Positions 6,316-11,806 of a stretch of DNA of 15,449 bases are shown one piece after another. The DNA is taken from the NCBI GenBank assembly GCA_009618505.1, contig WJOQ01000365.1:1-15449 (forward strand), in the 5' to 3' direction. The stretch's first letter is position 1, and every line of letters begins with the position of its first letter. A model generated the notes under the pieces. It did not search any database. It had not been told where the DNA came from and saw only the letters and a program-made list of their open reading frames with translations. The stretch comes from Clostridia bacterium (lineage in GTDB: Bacteria; Aerophobota; Aerophobia; Aerophobales; AE-B3A). The position numbers were made by a program, and so were the translations under genes.

Positions 6316-6366
6316 TTGAGAAAGTGCCTGTATGAGCCTCTATGAGCGTCTTTTTTCTCTCCAGGA
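6316..6366. repeat. Right member of a diverged inverted pair with 319-378
   Basis: TTGAGAAAGTGCCTG (6316-6330), CCTCTATG (6337-6344) and TCTCCAGGA (6358-6366) match the reverse complement of 319-378 in the same order. The end also forms CTCTCC-A-GGAGAG at 6357-6369, followed by the palindrome CAAAATTTTG. Confidence 0.4.
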
Positions 6367-6391
6367 GAGGCAAAATTTTGCTTTGGCCTGA

Positions 6392-6411
6392 TTTGGTACT
6401 TCCGTACCAAA
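6392..6411. repeat. Perfect 8-bp-arm hairpin with 4-nt loop
   Basis: TTTGGTAC (6392-6399), loop TTCC, GTACCAAA (6404-6411). No T tract follows, so a protein binding or recombination site is as likely as a terminator. Confidence 0.45.
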
Positions 6412-6480
6412 AATGTACATTAAATTAAAGAACTTTGTTTTTGAAGGTCAGACTACTTTCAAATTTTAACTTATAAGACA

Positions 6481-6621
6481 TTAGTCCCCTATACTTGAGG
6501 TTTTCCTGAATAGAAATTTTTGGGCGATATAAACATCAAAGTCTATTAGGCTCGCAATTAGGTCTTGCGTATCGGATAGCTTGATTCTACCTATTTTTTG
6601 CTTAGCTTCTTTCTTTTCTAT
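6481..6621 (-). CDS. Possible small gene with a non-standard ATA start
   Basis: A 46-codon frame begins with ATA at 6621, preceded at 8 nt by AAGAGG. It starts I-E-K-K-E-A-K-Q-K-I-G-R and runs to a TAA at 6481. The amino-acid composition is protein-like (basic start, amphipathic middle with L-I-A-S-L-I-D-F), and the ribosome binding site is well placed. It may be a real gene with a rare start codon, or one disabled by an ATG to ATA change. No family is recognised. It could also be chance. Confidence 0.3.
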   Translation of the reverse strand: MEKKEAKQKIGRIKLSDTQDLIASLIDFDVYIAQKFLFRKTSSIGD

Positions 6622-6720
6622 TGTTACTTCCTCTTAATTATAACTTTTAGGTTTTAGATTTAAAAGAGAAATATAAAAAGGTTTATGATGTGGTGGAGTT
6701 TTTGAAAAAAACTACACATA

Positions 6721-6764
6721 ACGTAGTAATCTTTACGTAGTAAATACGTAGTAAATACGTAGTG
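6721..6764. repeat. Iterons, family 1: four ACGTAGTA repeats in 11-bp phase
   Basis: ACGTAGTA/G begins at 6721, 6735, 6746 and 6757; the last three are exactly 11 bp apart. Together with the 22-bp family at 6823-6917 this marks a likely replication origin just beyond the 3' end of the initiator gene. Confidence 0.65.
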
Positions 6765-6822
6765 TGCTGTGGCTAAGTTCGGTTAAATTTAGTCCTATTA
6801 AGCATTTCTGAGATAAGGGTTG

Positions 6823-6917
6823 CCCCCGAGAGGGCAGTAAATTTCCCCCGAGAGAGCAGTAAATTTCCCCCCAGAGGGCAGTAAAAATAGCTAATTTTCC
6901 CCCGAGAGAGCAGTAAA
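6823..6917. repeat. Iterons, family 2: four 19-bp CCCCCGAGAGRGCAGTAAA repeats
   Basis: Copies lie at 6823-6841, 6845-6863, 6867-6885 and 6899-6917. Start-to-start distances are 22, 22 and 32 bp, close to two, two and three helical turns, so all copies face the same side of the helix. Copies 2 and 4 are identical; copies 1 and 3 read GAGGG in place of GAGAG, and copy 3 also has C for G at position 6. Plasmid initiators bind such iterons. The array starts 48 bp beyond the stop of the Rep gene, so the origin is downstream of rep, as in IncFII-type plasmids. Confidence 0.8.
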
Positions 6918-6964
6918 TTTCCCCTTGGAGATAATCCAAAGAGTCTCCAGACACCCAGAATGAG

Positions 6965-8278
6965 TTAAGTTTGGTATGGGTCATCTTTTGGCTTAGAGGG
7001 AACAAGGAGCTTTATTTTCCATTTCCGCATATTATAAGGTGCCTTCTTTTGACTTTTCACAGTAGCCGTATAACCCTCTAGTAAGCCTCTATGTTTTGCT
7101 TCATTAGCGCCCTCGATAAAAATATCATGAATTTGCTTATTGCTCATCTTTCTAAGTTTGTTTGAGGGGATTCCAAAATCGTGGACTAGGATGTTTTTAA
7201 CATATTTAGGATATACTTCTCTTCCCATACCTTTTTTCTTAAGTAGGGACTCACAAAAATTCCTCAGATAGGACTTCATTTCTTTTGGTTTCACCTTCAG
7301 TAAATCCACAGGGTAGTCTATATAAGTTAGAGTTTGGCTATCCATCTCTGACCTGAATAGCGGTTTAACTACCCTTGGGTTGAATTCAACAATAATACTA
7401 TCTCCTCTTTTTTTTGGCAGTTGTAATCTGTTAATGATGTGACCCACCTCTAAAACCTTATTATCTCTTGATATTATGGTATATGTCCCGTAGGCCCAAG
7501 TTAAAAGGCCTTTCTCTAGGTCAGAGTATAGTTTACTTCTCTTCTGAGTATCTTCCCCTATAAATTCGAGTAGGTGAGATTTTTTAAAACTGGGGGAGAT
7601 AGTGTTTCCGGCAAAAGCAAAACCTAGAGTGCCAAAAAGAAATCTCCTTACATTGACTCCTACGGTAGGAATATCCTTTTCTTTTGTGTTTGCCAATATT
7701 TCAGGGGGGATCAAGAAGCTAAAGATTATGGTTTTGCCTCTGCTTTGAATTTTATATTTAAGGACTAAGCTGTTATCCTTGAGTATCTCTTTATGAATAA
7801 GACTACTTCCGGTTAGTCTGTATGGAATTAGTAGCGGTATGACCTCATAGAATTCACGGTTTATAGGAATAGAGCGAAGTGCCTTAACCTCGTCAAACTT
7901 AAGAGAGGGAAGGTCTTTTTCTTTTTTCTTTGCTAATTCAGGAGGAGGCTTTAAAAGTTCTCTCTCTATCTTTCTCTCTATCTCTTGGACTTTAAGCTCT
8001 TCGATGAAAAACTCTGCTATTACCTTGTAAAGTTTTTTTTCTTCGTTTTGGGATAATTGGAATGATTTTGATTTATTCTTAATTCGGTCAGACAGATTGA
8101 AGGGAAGATTATCAATTTTTTTTATCCACGCTTCAGCAAGACTCAAAGCCCACTCCTTAGGATGTTTCAATTGTTCTTCTAAGTACTTTTTGAATTCCTT
8201 TTCCAGTAATTTTTTTTTAGTTATTTCTAGGTTTTTTTTATTAATTGTTTTGCTCGTCTCTTTTTCTTTGCTCTTCAT
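6965..8278 (-). CDS. Plasmid replication initiator, two winged-helix domains
   Basis: The product has 437 residues. The first 130 are highly charged and helical. The middle contains a winged-helix-like unit with L-E-K-G-L-L-T-W-A-Y-G-T-Y-T-I and F-N-P-R-V-V-K-P-L-F. A second unit near the C terminus runs from Y-L-R-N-F-C-E-S-L-L through K-N-I-L-V-H-D-F-G-I-P to R-K-W-K-I-K-L-L-V-P. This two-domain plan is that of iteron-binding Rep proteins, which recruit the host helicase to the origin. The family call is an inference from layout and context: phased iterons lie directly downstream and a CopG-like gene lies 120 bp upstream. The ATG is set by AGGAGA at a good distance. No nuclease motif is visible, so theta replication is likelier than rolling circle. 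Confidence 0.6.
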   Translation of the reverse strand: MKSKEKETSKTINKKNLEITKKKLLEKEFKKYLEEQLKHPKEWALSLAEAWIKKIDNLPFNLSDRIKNKSKSFQLSQNEEKKLYKVIAEFFIEELKVQEIERKIERELLKPPPELAKKKEKDLPSLKFDEVKALRSIPINREFYEVIPLLIPYRLTGSSLIHKEILKDNSLVLKYKIQSRGKTIIFSFLIPPEILANTKEKDIPTVGVNVRRFLFGTLGFAFAGNTISPSFKKSHLLEFIGEDTQKRSKLYSDLEKGLLTWAYGTYTIISRDNKVLEVGHIINRLQLPKKRGDSIIVEFNPRVVKPLFRSEMDSQTLTYIDYPVDLLKVKPKEMKSYLRNFCESLLKKKGMGREVYPKYVKNILVHDFGIPSNKLRKMSNKQIHDIFIEGANEAKHRGLLEGYTATVKSQKKAPYNMRKWKIKLLVPSKPKDDPYQT

Positions 8279-8371
8279 TTAGACTATCTCCTAAATCAAC
8301 CTTTAAAATAAGACTTCTTCTCGACCAAAAAACTTAATAATTTAGAAAAAAATAAAATATGTAGTGGTTAA

Positions 8372-8400
8372 ACGCTAAAAAGCTTAAGCGTCAAAGCGTC
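8372..8400. promoter_or_regulatory. Repeat cluster between the CopG-like and rep genes
   Basis: ACGCT (8372-8376) and AGCGT (8387-8391) form an inverted repeat, and AAGCGTC occurs twice 8 bp apart (8386-8392 and 8394-8400). The cluster is at the 3' end of the CopG-like frame and upstream of rep, where a copy-control operator would be expected. Binding is not shown. Confidence 0.3.
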
Positions 8401-8551
8401 ATAAGTTTTCATTGGTCAATTCCTCGATAACCTCACTTAATTGCATATCATTTTTAGCAGCATAAAGCCTTAATTTTTTTGATTGCTCAGGAGATAAATA
8501 AATAGTATACCTTCTAACCGTTTTTCCTGTTTCTCTATAGCTTTTATCCAA
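8399..8551 (-). CDS. Small ribbon-helix-helix (CopG-like) regulator
   Basis: The 50-residue product is a bare ribbon-helix-helix unit: a beta strand with R-R-Y-T-I-Y-L-S, helix one (P-E-Q-S-K-K-L-R-L-Y-A-A-K), and helix two (L-S-E-V-I-E-E-L). CopG-type proteins dimerise through the strand and repress the rep promoter to limit plasmid copy number. The position directly upstream of the rep gene on the same strand fits that role. The start is uncertain: the frame has no ATG or GTG, and TTG at 8551 is the best candidate, with only a weak AGG before it. The 5' end overlaps a decayed Rep-like frame (8518-8700), so the gene may itself have lost its original start. Confidence 0.5.
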   Translation of the reverse strand: MDKSYRETGKTVRRYTIYLSPEQSKKLRLYAAKNDMQLSEVIEELTNENL

Positions 8552-8700
8552 CGCCTCAGCCTATTATGAGTAGTATAGGTTGTAGGTGGGGCTTTAAAGG
8601 TGAGGGTAACGAACTAATCCCAGTTATACTGGTTAAGAAAATCAACCCATGCTTTGCGTAAGGGATTGACGTTATAGACCTTTTTATTAGAATGGTACAT
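8518..8700 (-). pseudogene. Remnant of a rolling-circle (HUH-type) Rep-like gene with a nonsense codon
   Basis: Reading from the ATG at 8700 gives 28 codons, including A-W-V-D-F-L-N-Q-Y-N-W-D, then TAG at 8614-8616, then F-V-T-L-T-F-K-A-P-P and N-R-L-R-R-W-I-K-A-I-E-K. In rolling-circle-type Rep proteins a W-D-x-F-V-T-L-T-F strand followed by R-x-x-R-R-W-I is the first conserved motif, so the TAG probably replaces a TGG tryptophan. Past 8518 the frame loses any resemblance and the catalytic HUH and Tyr motifs are absent. The call rests on one motif and is an inference. Confidence 0.4.
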
Positions 8701-8767
8701 GTCTTTATGTCCATGAGCCAAGGTTCTTTCCTTCTAAGGGACTTTGGCCCTCTCTATTTTAATACAA

Positions 8768-8965
8768 CTACGCTTTCTCTTGCTTCTCTTCCCACTCCCT
8801 AGCAGCCTTCTCAGTAGTGCGATGTCCAACCTGGAAAATATGTCCCCCAGGCCACCTTCCTTGATGTTCTCTTTCCCTTCATTCCAAATCATCTGTTTTA
8901 CCGCTATGAACTATCTTTCTCCCAACTTTATAGTGGTATTTATAAGTATCTCTCTTTCCAGCCAC
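8768..8965 (-). pseudogene. Small GIY-YIG-like protein gene interrupted by one TGA
   Basis: One frame of 66 codons from GTG at 8965 contains Y-K-Y-H-Y-K-V-G-R-K-I-V-H-S-G-K-T-D-D-L-E, a TGA at 8879-8881, then R-E-R-E-H-Q and W-P-G-G-H-I-F-Q-V-G, ending R-T-T-E-K-A-A-R-E-W-E. The order (Y-K-V-G, V-H-S-G-x-T-x-D-L, R-E-x-E-H) resembles small GIY-YIG-fold proteins in which an Arg follows D-L-E; a single CGA to TGA change would explain the stop. GGAGG lies 12 nt before the GTG, rather far. The frame is otherwise intact, so inactivation looks recent. Recoding is unlikely because TGA ends neighbouring genes. Confidence 0.5.
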
Positions 8966-8996
8966 TTTATACTCTCACCTCCTACTTCGATTCAAC

Positions 8997-9182
8997 CTAA
9001 ACGAGCCTCTGTAATATATCTACCAACTGGTCTTTAATCTCGCTTAGGTCATTATTAAGACCCTCCGCGATATTCGCAAGACCAGCATTAAGATTCCATA
9101 TTATATGATCAGCTCTATTATCAATATTATTAGTGAGACTAACATTCTCTTCAAACTGTCGTCTCGCATCATTATAACTCAT
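8997..9182 (-). CDS. Small helical protein of unknown function
   Basis: The product has 61 residues. The ATG at 9182 is preceded by AAAGGGGTGAGG and is preferred to a GTG 18 nt upstream, which has no ribosome binding site. Most of the chain is helical with heptad-like spacing of hydrophobics (I-I-W-N-L-N-A-G-L-A-N-I-A-E-G-L, then L-S-E-I-K-D-Q-L-V-D-I-L), suggesting a short coiled coil or helix bundle. No family is recognised. It lies between the second initiator gene (stop at 9269) and the decayed GIY-YIG-like gene, all on the minus strand, so it may belong to the plasmid maintenance block. Confidence 0.5.
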   Translation of the reverse strand: MSYNDARRQFEENVSLTNNIDNRADHIIWNLNAGLANIAEGLNNDLSEIKDQLVDILQRLV

Positions 9183-9268
9183 TACCTCACCCCTTTTCAC
9201 CGACGCATAGTTCCCCTATTAACTAAAGAAACGAGTGATCCTTCCGAACATGGCATACTCCTTCTTCT

Positions 9269-9973
9269 TTATTTTTCTATCGTCTTTATAAGTCCTGTAA
9301 AAAATGCAGCTTTACTTTTTTTAATTTGTTTTTGATGGTCCATGTCTTTGGTTATACTGAGAGCTTGATAAATTACCTCCGATGAATACTGTGCTGCAAT
9401 TTTTTTATAAAAGGCCCGACTATGGTTATCTTGAAGTTTTTCTTCCATTTGGTTAATAAGGTCTTTTATTTCGTATTCTGGTTTTTTGGGATATTGAGTA
9501 ACGTTAACGTTATTATCTATATCTTGTAATACTGTTTTTTGTGTGTCTCTTTTTGGGACTAGCCCTTGTGCCGCTAGAGGGACTACCTTTTTGGCCCTTG
9601 TTTCATTTTGGGACAAGGGCAATTTTATAATATTCAAAGAATATGAAGTAGGTAAGAAACCTTTCTTTTGATTTTTTCTTCTACGAGCTATAATAATATT
9701 CTTCCCTTCTAATCCCTTTATTGCTCTCGCCACACTACTTTTTCCAAGACCGGTTCCTCTGTCTAATATTTTACCCTCTTTGGTTTTTATACCTTTACAT
9801 ATTTGTGCTATGGAAATATTATCGCTATCTTTTTTAAATCCGAAGGTTCTTCTGACGACATAGAGTAATGTTTTTAATTCAGACTCATTGAGTTGGGATA
9901 GTAATTCGTCAAATAGTTCATCAGGAACTTGGGTATACTTCGGAGACCGGAAACCTAGGAATTTTTTATCCAT
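9269..9973 (-). CDS. Replication protein O-like initiator
   Basis: The product has 234 residues. The N-terminal domain (about 11-115) fits the phage replication protein O N-terminal family: Y-T-Q-V-P-D-E-L-F-D-E-L-L, L-K-T-L-L-Y-V-V-R-R-T-F-G-F, then L-D-R-G-T-G-L-G-K-S-S-V-A-R-A-I-K-G-L. This is a winged-helix DNA-binding fold that recognises the origin. A linker rich in Asn, Lys and Gln (115-165) leads to a helical C terminus that could contact a helicase loader. The start ATG has a weak GAGAG ribosome binding site. The gene follows the par operon after a 115-bp gap that contains a ten-unit repeat. A second initiator beside the Rep at 6965-8278 suggests a cointegrate or a division of labour. 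Confidence 0.7.
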   Translation of the reverse strand: MDKKFLGFRSPKYTQVPDELFDELLSQLNESELKTLLYVVRRTFGFKKDSDNISIAQICKGIKTKEGKILDRGTGLGKSSVARAIKGLEGKNIIIARRRKNQKKGFLPTSYSLNIIKLPLSQNETRAKKVVPLAAQGLVPKRDTQKTVLQDIDNNVNVTQYPKKPEYEIKDLINQMEEKLQDNHSRAFYKKIAAQYSSEVIYQALSITKDMDHQKQIKKSKAAFFTGLIKTIEK

Positions 9974-9993
9974 AAAATTTCTCTCTTCTATGA

Positions 9994-10073
9994 ACTTCTT
10001 AACTACTAAAGTAATTAAGTTATGTAGTTCTTAAGGTGCTAACTTCAGAAGTTCGAAAGTTCATTAGTTAAGG
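9994..10073. repeat. Candidate centromere (parS-like): ten tandem 8-bp units
   Basis: Cut every 8 bp from 9994, the units read ACTTCTTA, ACTACTAA, AGTAATTA, AGTTATGT, AGTTCTTA, AGGTGCTA, ACTTCAGA, AGTTCGAA, AGTTCATT and AGTTAAGG. A is first in all ten, T third in nine and T fourth in eight; position two is G or C. A 13-bp palindrome (AACTTC-A-GAAGTT) spans units 6-8. Ribbon-helix-helix partition proteins bind such short tandem repeats in cis. The site lies between the ParB-like gene and the downstream initiator. Confidence 0.6.
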
Positions 10074-10088
10074 ATTTGTGTTATTATA

Positions 10089-10457
10089 TTATGGATTTAT
10101 TTTCTCTCTAATTCTTTTAAGGAGTTCGGTTTCGTTAGGGATATTTGTTTTATTAATATCTAAATCTTTGAGTGCATCTATGAGAGTTCTAATAATTGTG
10201 TTTTTTGTAATCCGTTCTTTTTTATTACCACTATCCCGACTGGTCATAATTTCTCTAGTTAACTTTTCTAAAAAACCAAGTTGGTTTTCTCGAAGAAGAA
10301 TAGAAAGCTTTACTTCGAAACTTCTGAACTTAGGAACTGCAGGAGTATGAAAGTTAATAGGTTCGGAACTTTGGTTTTTAGGTTTATCTTTAGATTGTTT
10401 GCTAGTGTCTGCTATCCAGTCTAAAGGATTGTCGCCCAAACCTGTTTTTTTAGGCAT
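10089..10457 (-). CDS. Small ParB-like centromere-binding partner of ParA
   Basis: The product has 122 residues. Residues 1-45 are polar and probably disordered. Residues 45-110 form a strand-helix-helix unit: F-E-V-K-L-S-I-L-L, then E-N-Q-L-G-F-L-E-K-L-T-R-E-I-M, then R-I-T-K-N-T-I-I-R-T-L-I-D-A-L. This suits a ribbon-helix-helix-type DNA-binding domain as in small partners of plasmid ParA proteins; it lacks the HTH and CTPase motifs of large chromosomal ParB. The ATG overlaps the parA stop by 8 bp, which implies translational coupling. The basic N terminus could stimulate the ParA ATPase. The ten-unit repeat at 9994-10073 directly downstream is its likely binding site. Confidence 0.65.
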   Translation of the reverse strand: MPKKTGLGDNPLDWIADTSKQSKDKPKNQSSEPINFHTPAVPKFRSFEVKLSILLRENQLGFLEKLTREIMTSRDSGNKKERITKNTIIRTLIDALKDLDINKTNIPNETELLKRIREKINP

Positions 10458-11214
10458 GAGATAGGACCTCTTTTGCCAATTCTTGATAATCTAAACTACC
10501 ATATGAGCGAGGAGCATATAATATCACTGGTTGTCCGTAGCTCGGAGCTTCAGCGAGCTTTACATTATCTCTTATCCTGGTTTTAAATGTTTTTTCTTTA
10601 AAAAACTCCTCTACTTTCCGAGTTACATCCCTACAAATATTTTTTCTACCATCAAACATTGTAAGGATAACTCCACTTATTTCAAGCTTCTTATTAAGTC
10701 TTTCTTTTACCACTTTAATAGTCTGGAGGAGTTTGGTCATCCCCTCTAAAGCAAAAAACTCTGCTTGTATTGGTATAAAAAGTTCTTGTGCTGTGTTGAG
10801 AGCGTTGAGAGTAAGAATTCCTAATGAAGGAGGACAGTCAATTAGAATATAATCATATTTATCATTAAGCCCTTTGATTCTATCTTTAAGTATATTTTCT
10901 CTTCCTACTATATTGACTAATTCTATTTCTGCTCCGGAAAGGTTAACATTAGAAGGAAGGATGTCTAATTTTCCCAGTAGGGTTTTAGTTATTGTTTTAT
11001 CTACTGGATGAGAATTCATAAGCACATCATAGATAGTAGTCTCAATTTCGTGAGGTTTAAAGCCTAAATGAGTCGTAGTGTGTGCCTGAGGGTCAATGTC
11101 CACCAAGAGAATCTTTTTTCCTAATCCAGCAAGACAAGCTCCTAAATTAACTGTTGTAGTTGTCTTACCAGATCCGCCTTTTTGGTTGATTATGGCGATA
11201 GTTCTTGTTCTCAA
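10450..11214 (-). CDS. parA: ParA partition ATPase
   Basis: The product has 254 residues. The deviant Walker A motif K-G-G-S-G-K-T-T lies at residues 11-18, Walker A' as L-V-D-I-D-P-Q-A, and Walker B as Y-I-L-I-D-C-P-P-S-L-G. The length and lack of an N-terminal HTH make it a short ParA of the type Ib/Soj class. It binds ATP and nonspecific DNA and moves plasmids by interacting with the partner encoded next. The start is TTG at 11214, supported by AAAGGTG; no ATG fits the family N terminus better. The gene is 24 bp after the small HTH gene and overlaps the ParB-like gene. Because short ParA proteins lack their own DNA-binding domain, repression of the operon probably falls to a neighbouring small protein. 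Confidence 0.93.
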   Translation of the reverse strand: MRTRTIAIINQKGGSGKTTTTVNLGACLAGLGKKILLVDIDPQAHTTTHLGFKPHEIETTIYDVLMNSHPVDKTITKTLLGKLDILPSNVNLSGAEIELVNIVGRENILKDRIKGLNDKYDYILIDCPPSLGILTLNALNTAQELFIPIQAEFFALEGMTKLLQTIKVVKERLNKKLEISGVILTMFDGRKNICRDVTRKVEEFFKEKTFKTRIRDNVKLAEAPSYGQPVILYAPRSYGSLDYQELAKEVLSHA

Positions 11215-11238
11215 TCGTGTTCACCTTTAAAAATAACT

Positions 11239-11421
11239 TTACTTCCCTTGAGCTACACGCTCTCCTACTTTCAAAAAATGCGACAAAGCATTTTCAGAGA
11301 TTCGCCATGCACGGTCCAGTTTTAATCCTTTAATCTTACCCTTTTTAAGATAGATTCTCACGGTCTCAGGGTGTACTCTTATTAAATCAGCTACTTCCGC
11401 CACTGTAAGGTATTTTAGCAT
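11239..11421 (-). CDS. Excisionase-type helix-turn-helix protein
   Basis: The 60-residue product is a single MerR/excisionase-like winged HTH: Y-L-T-V-A-E-V-A-D-L-I, then H-P-E-T-V-R-I-Y-L-K-K-G, then K-L-D-R-A-W-R-I-S. It has no effector domain. It is the first gene of the HTH-parA-parB operon and starts 42 nt after the -10 box of the promoter at 11461-11491. The operator overlapping that -10 box makes an autorepressor role plausible. Similar proteins act as excisionases for tyrosine recombinases, and two recombinase genes are in this window, so that role cannot be excluded. The ATG has an AAAGGTG ribosome binding site. Confidence 0.8.
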   Translation of the reverse strand: MLKYLTVAEVADLIRVHPETVRIYLKKGKIKGLKLDRAWRISENALSHFLKVGERVAQGK

Positions 11422-11460
11422 ATTGCGTCACCTTTTGTCTTAAATAATTCTATTTATTCA

Positions 11461-11491
11461 AAACTATATCAGATAGTTTGATTTATGTCAA
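11461..11491 (-). promoter_or_regulatory. Promoter and overlapping operator of the HTH-parA-parB operon
   Basis: On the minus strand TTGACA (11491-11486), a 17-nt spacer and TATAGT (11468-11463) form a near-consensus sigma70 promoter. AAACTAT (11461-11467) and ATAGTTT (11473-11479) are perfect inverted arms 5 nt apart that cover the -10 box, the classic place for an autoregulatory operator. Confidence 0.75.
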
Positions 11492-11515
11492 GTATTCCAA
11501 TTTGTCCATGAATAA

Positions 11516-11611
11516 TCAAAAACATATTAACGCTAAAGGGTGTGAGAGATTGACCGCCGTAATAGTCTTACCTGTTTCAATTTTGAAATTTAGAATTGCT
11601 ATTTTCTTCAT
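11516..11611 (-). pseudogene. Decayed N-terminal fragment of a second ParA/MinD-type ATPase
   Basis: From the ATG at 11611 the 31 codons read M-K-K-I-A-I-L-N-F-K-I-E-T-G-K-T-I-T-A-V-N-L-S-H and so on to a TGA. This lines up with the usual M-K-K-I-A-I-x-N-x-K-G-G-x-G-K-T-T-T-A-V-N-L opening, with the two glycines of the P-loop lost. Nothing ParA-like follows. It differs from the intact parA at 10450-11214, so it is a relic of another partition locus and not a local duplication. Confidence 0.55.
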
Positions 11612-11719
11612 TTATTCACTCTCTTAAAAAAAACACTTGACAAAATATTGATAGTATGATAAAAGTAGCAAAAAGTAAACTCTTTTTTTTCTATAACAGC
11701 ATTCAGAGTAGGTAGGGGG

Positions 11720-11747
11720 TTGACAAAGTTTCACCCTTTACTATAAC
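11720..11747 (+). promoter_or_regulatory. Promoter of the three-gene cassette
   Basis: TTGACA (11720-11725), a 16-nt spacer and TATAAC (11742-11747) give a strong sigma70-type promoter with an expected start near 11754, about 53 nt before the ATG at 11807. Confidence 0.65.
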
Positions 11748-11806
11748 ATACTCAAATCATAATTTCAATAATTGAGATTATGAGAATGGCTACAAGAGGC
11801 ATTGAA

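Larger units (their letters stand above)
6161..6964. other. Long mostly non-coding region leading into the replication origin
   Basis: Apart from one possible 46-codon gene (6481-6621), no protein gene is supported. The region holds a segment related to 319-378 (6316-6366), a perfect hairpin (6392-6411), an isolated -10-like TATAAT at 6235-6240 with no good -35, and two iteron families (6721-6917). The stretch 6590-6720 is strongly AT-rich and may serve as the melting region of the origin. Confidence 0.5.
11422..11779. other. Divergent control region between the par operon and the toxin-antitoxin cassette
   Basis: This 358-bp AT-rich stretch holds the par promoter and operator (11461-11491), a decayed ParA start (11516-11611) and the cassette promoter (11720-11747). 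A further plus-strand TTGACA at 11637-11642 lacks a well-spaced -10 and is not called. Confidence 0.6.

Noticed and set aside
6823..6917. CRISPR array
   Set aside because: The gaps between copies are 3, 3 and 13 bp; this is an iteron pattern.
6733..7005. A 90-codon minus-strand frame with a repeated L-G-G-x-L-x-x-F/L-P-S-R-G-like pattern
   Set aside because: The repeats in the peptide come from the iterons; it has no ribosome binding site and overlaps the end of rep.
8879..8881. TGA recoded as an amino acid
   Set aside because: TGA ends other frames in the window, such as the CopG-like gene, and the other intact genes have no in-frame TGA.
11637..11665. A second plus-strand promoter with TTGACA at 11637
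   Set aside because: No -10 box is found at 16-18 nt; the nearest candidates are at 12 or 15 nt.
11780..11806. Earlier ATG starts (11780, 11786) for the first cassette gene
   Set aside because: AAGAGG at 11794-11799 sits at the right distance only for the ATG at 11807.
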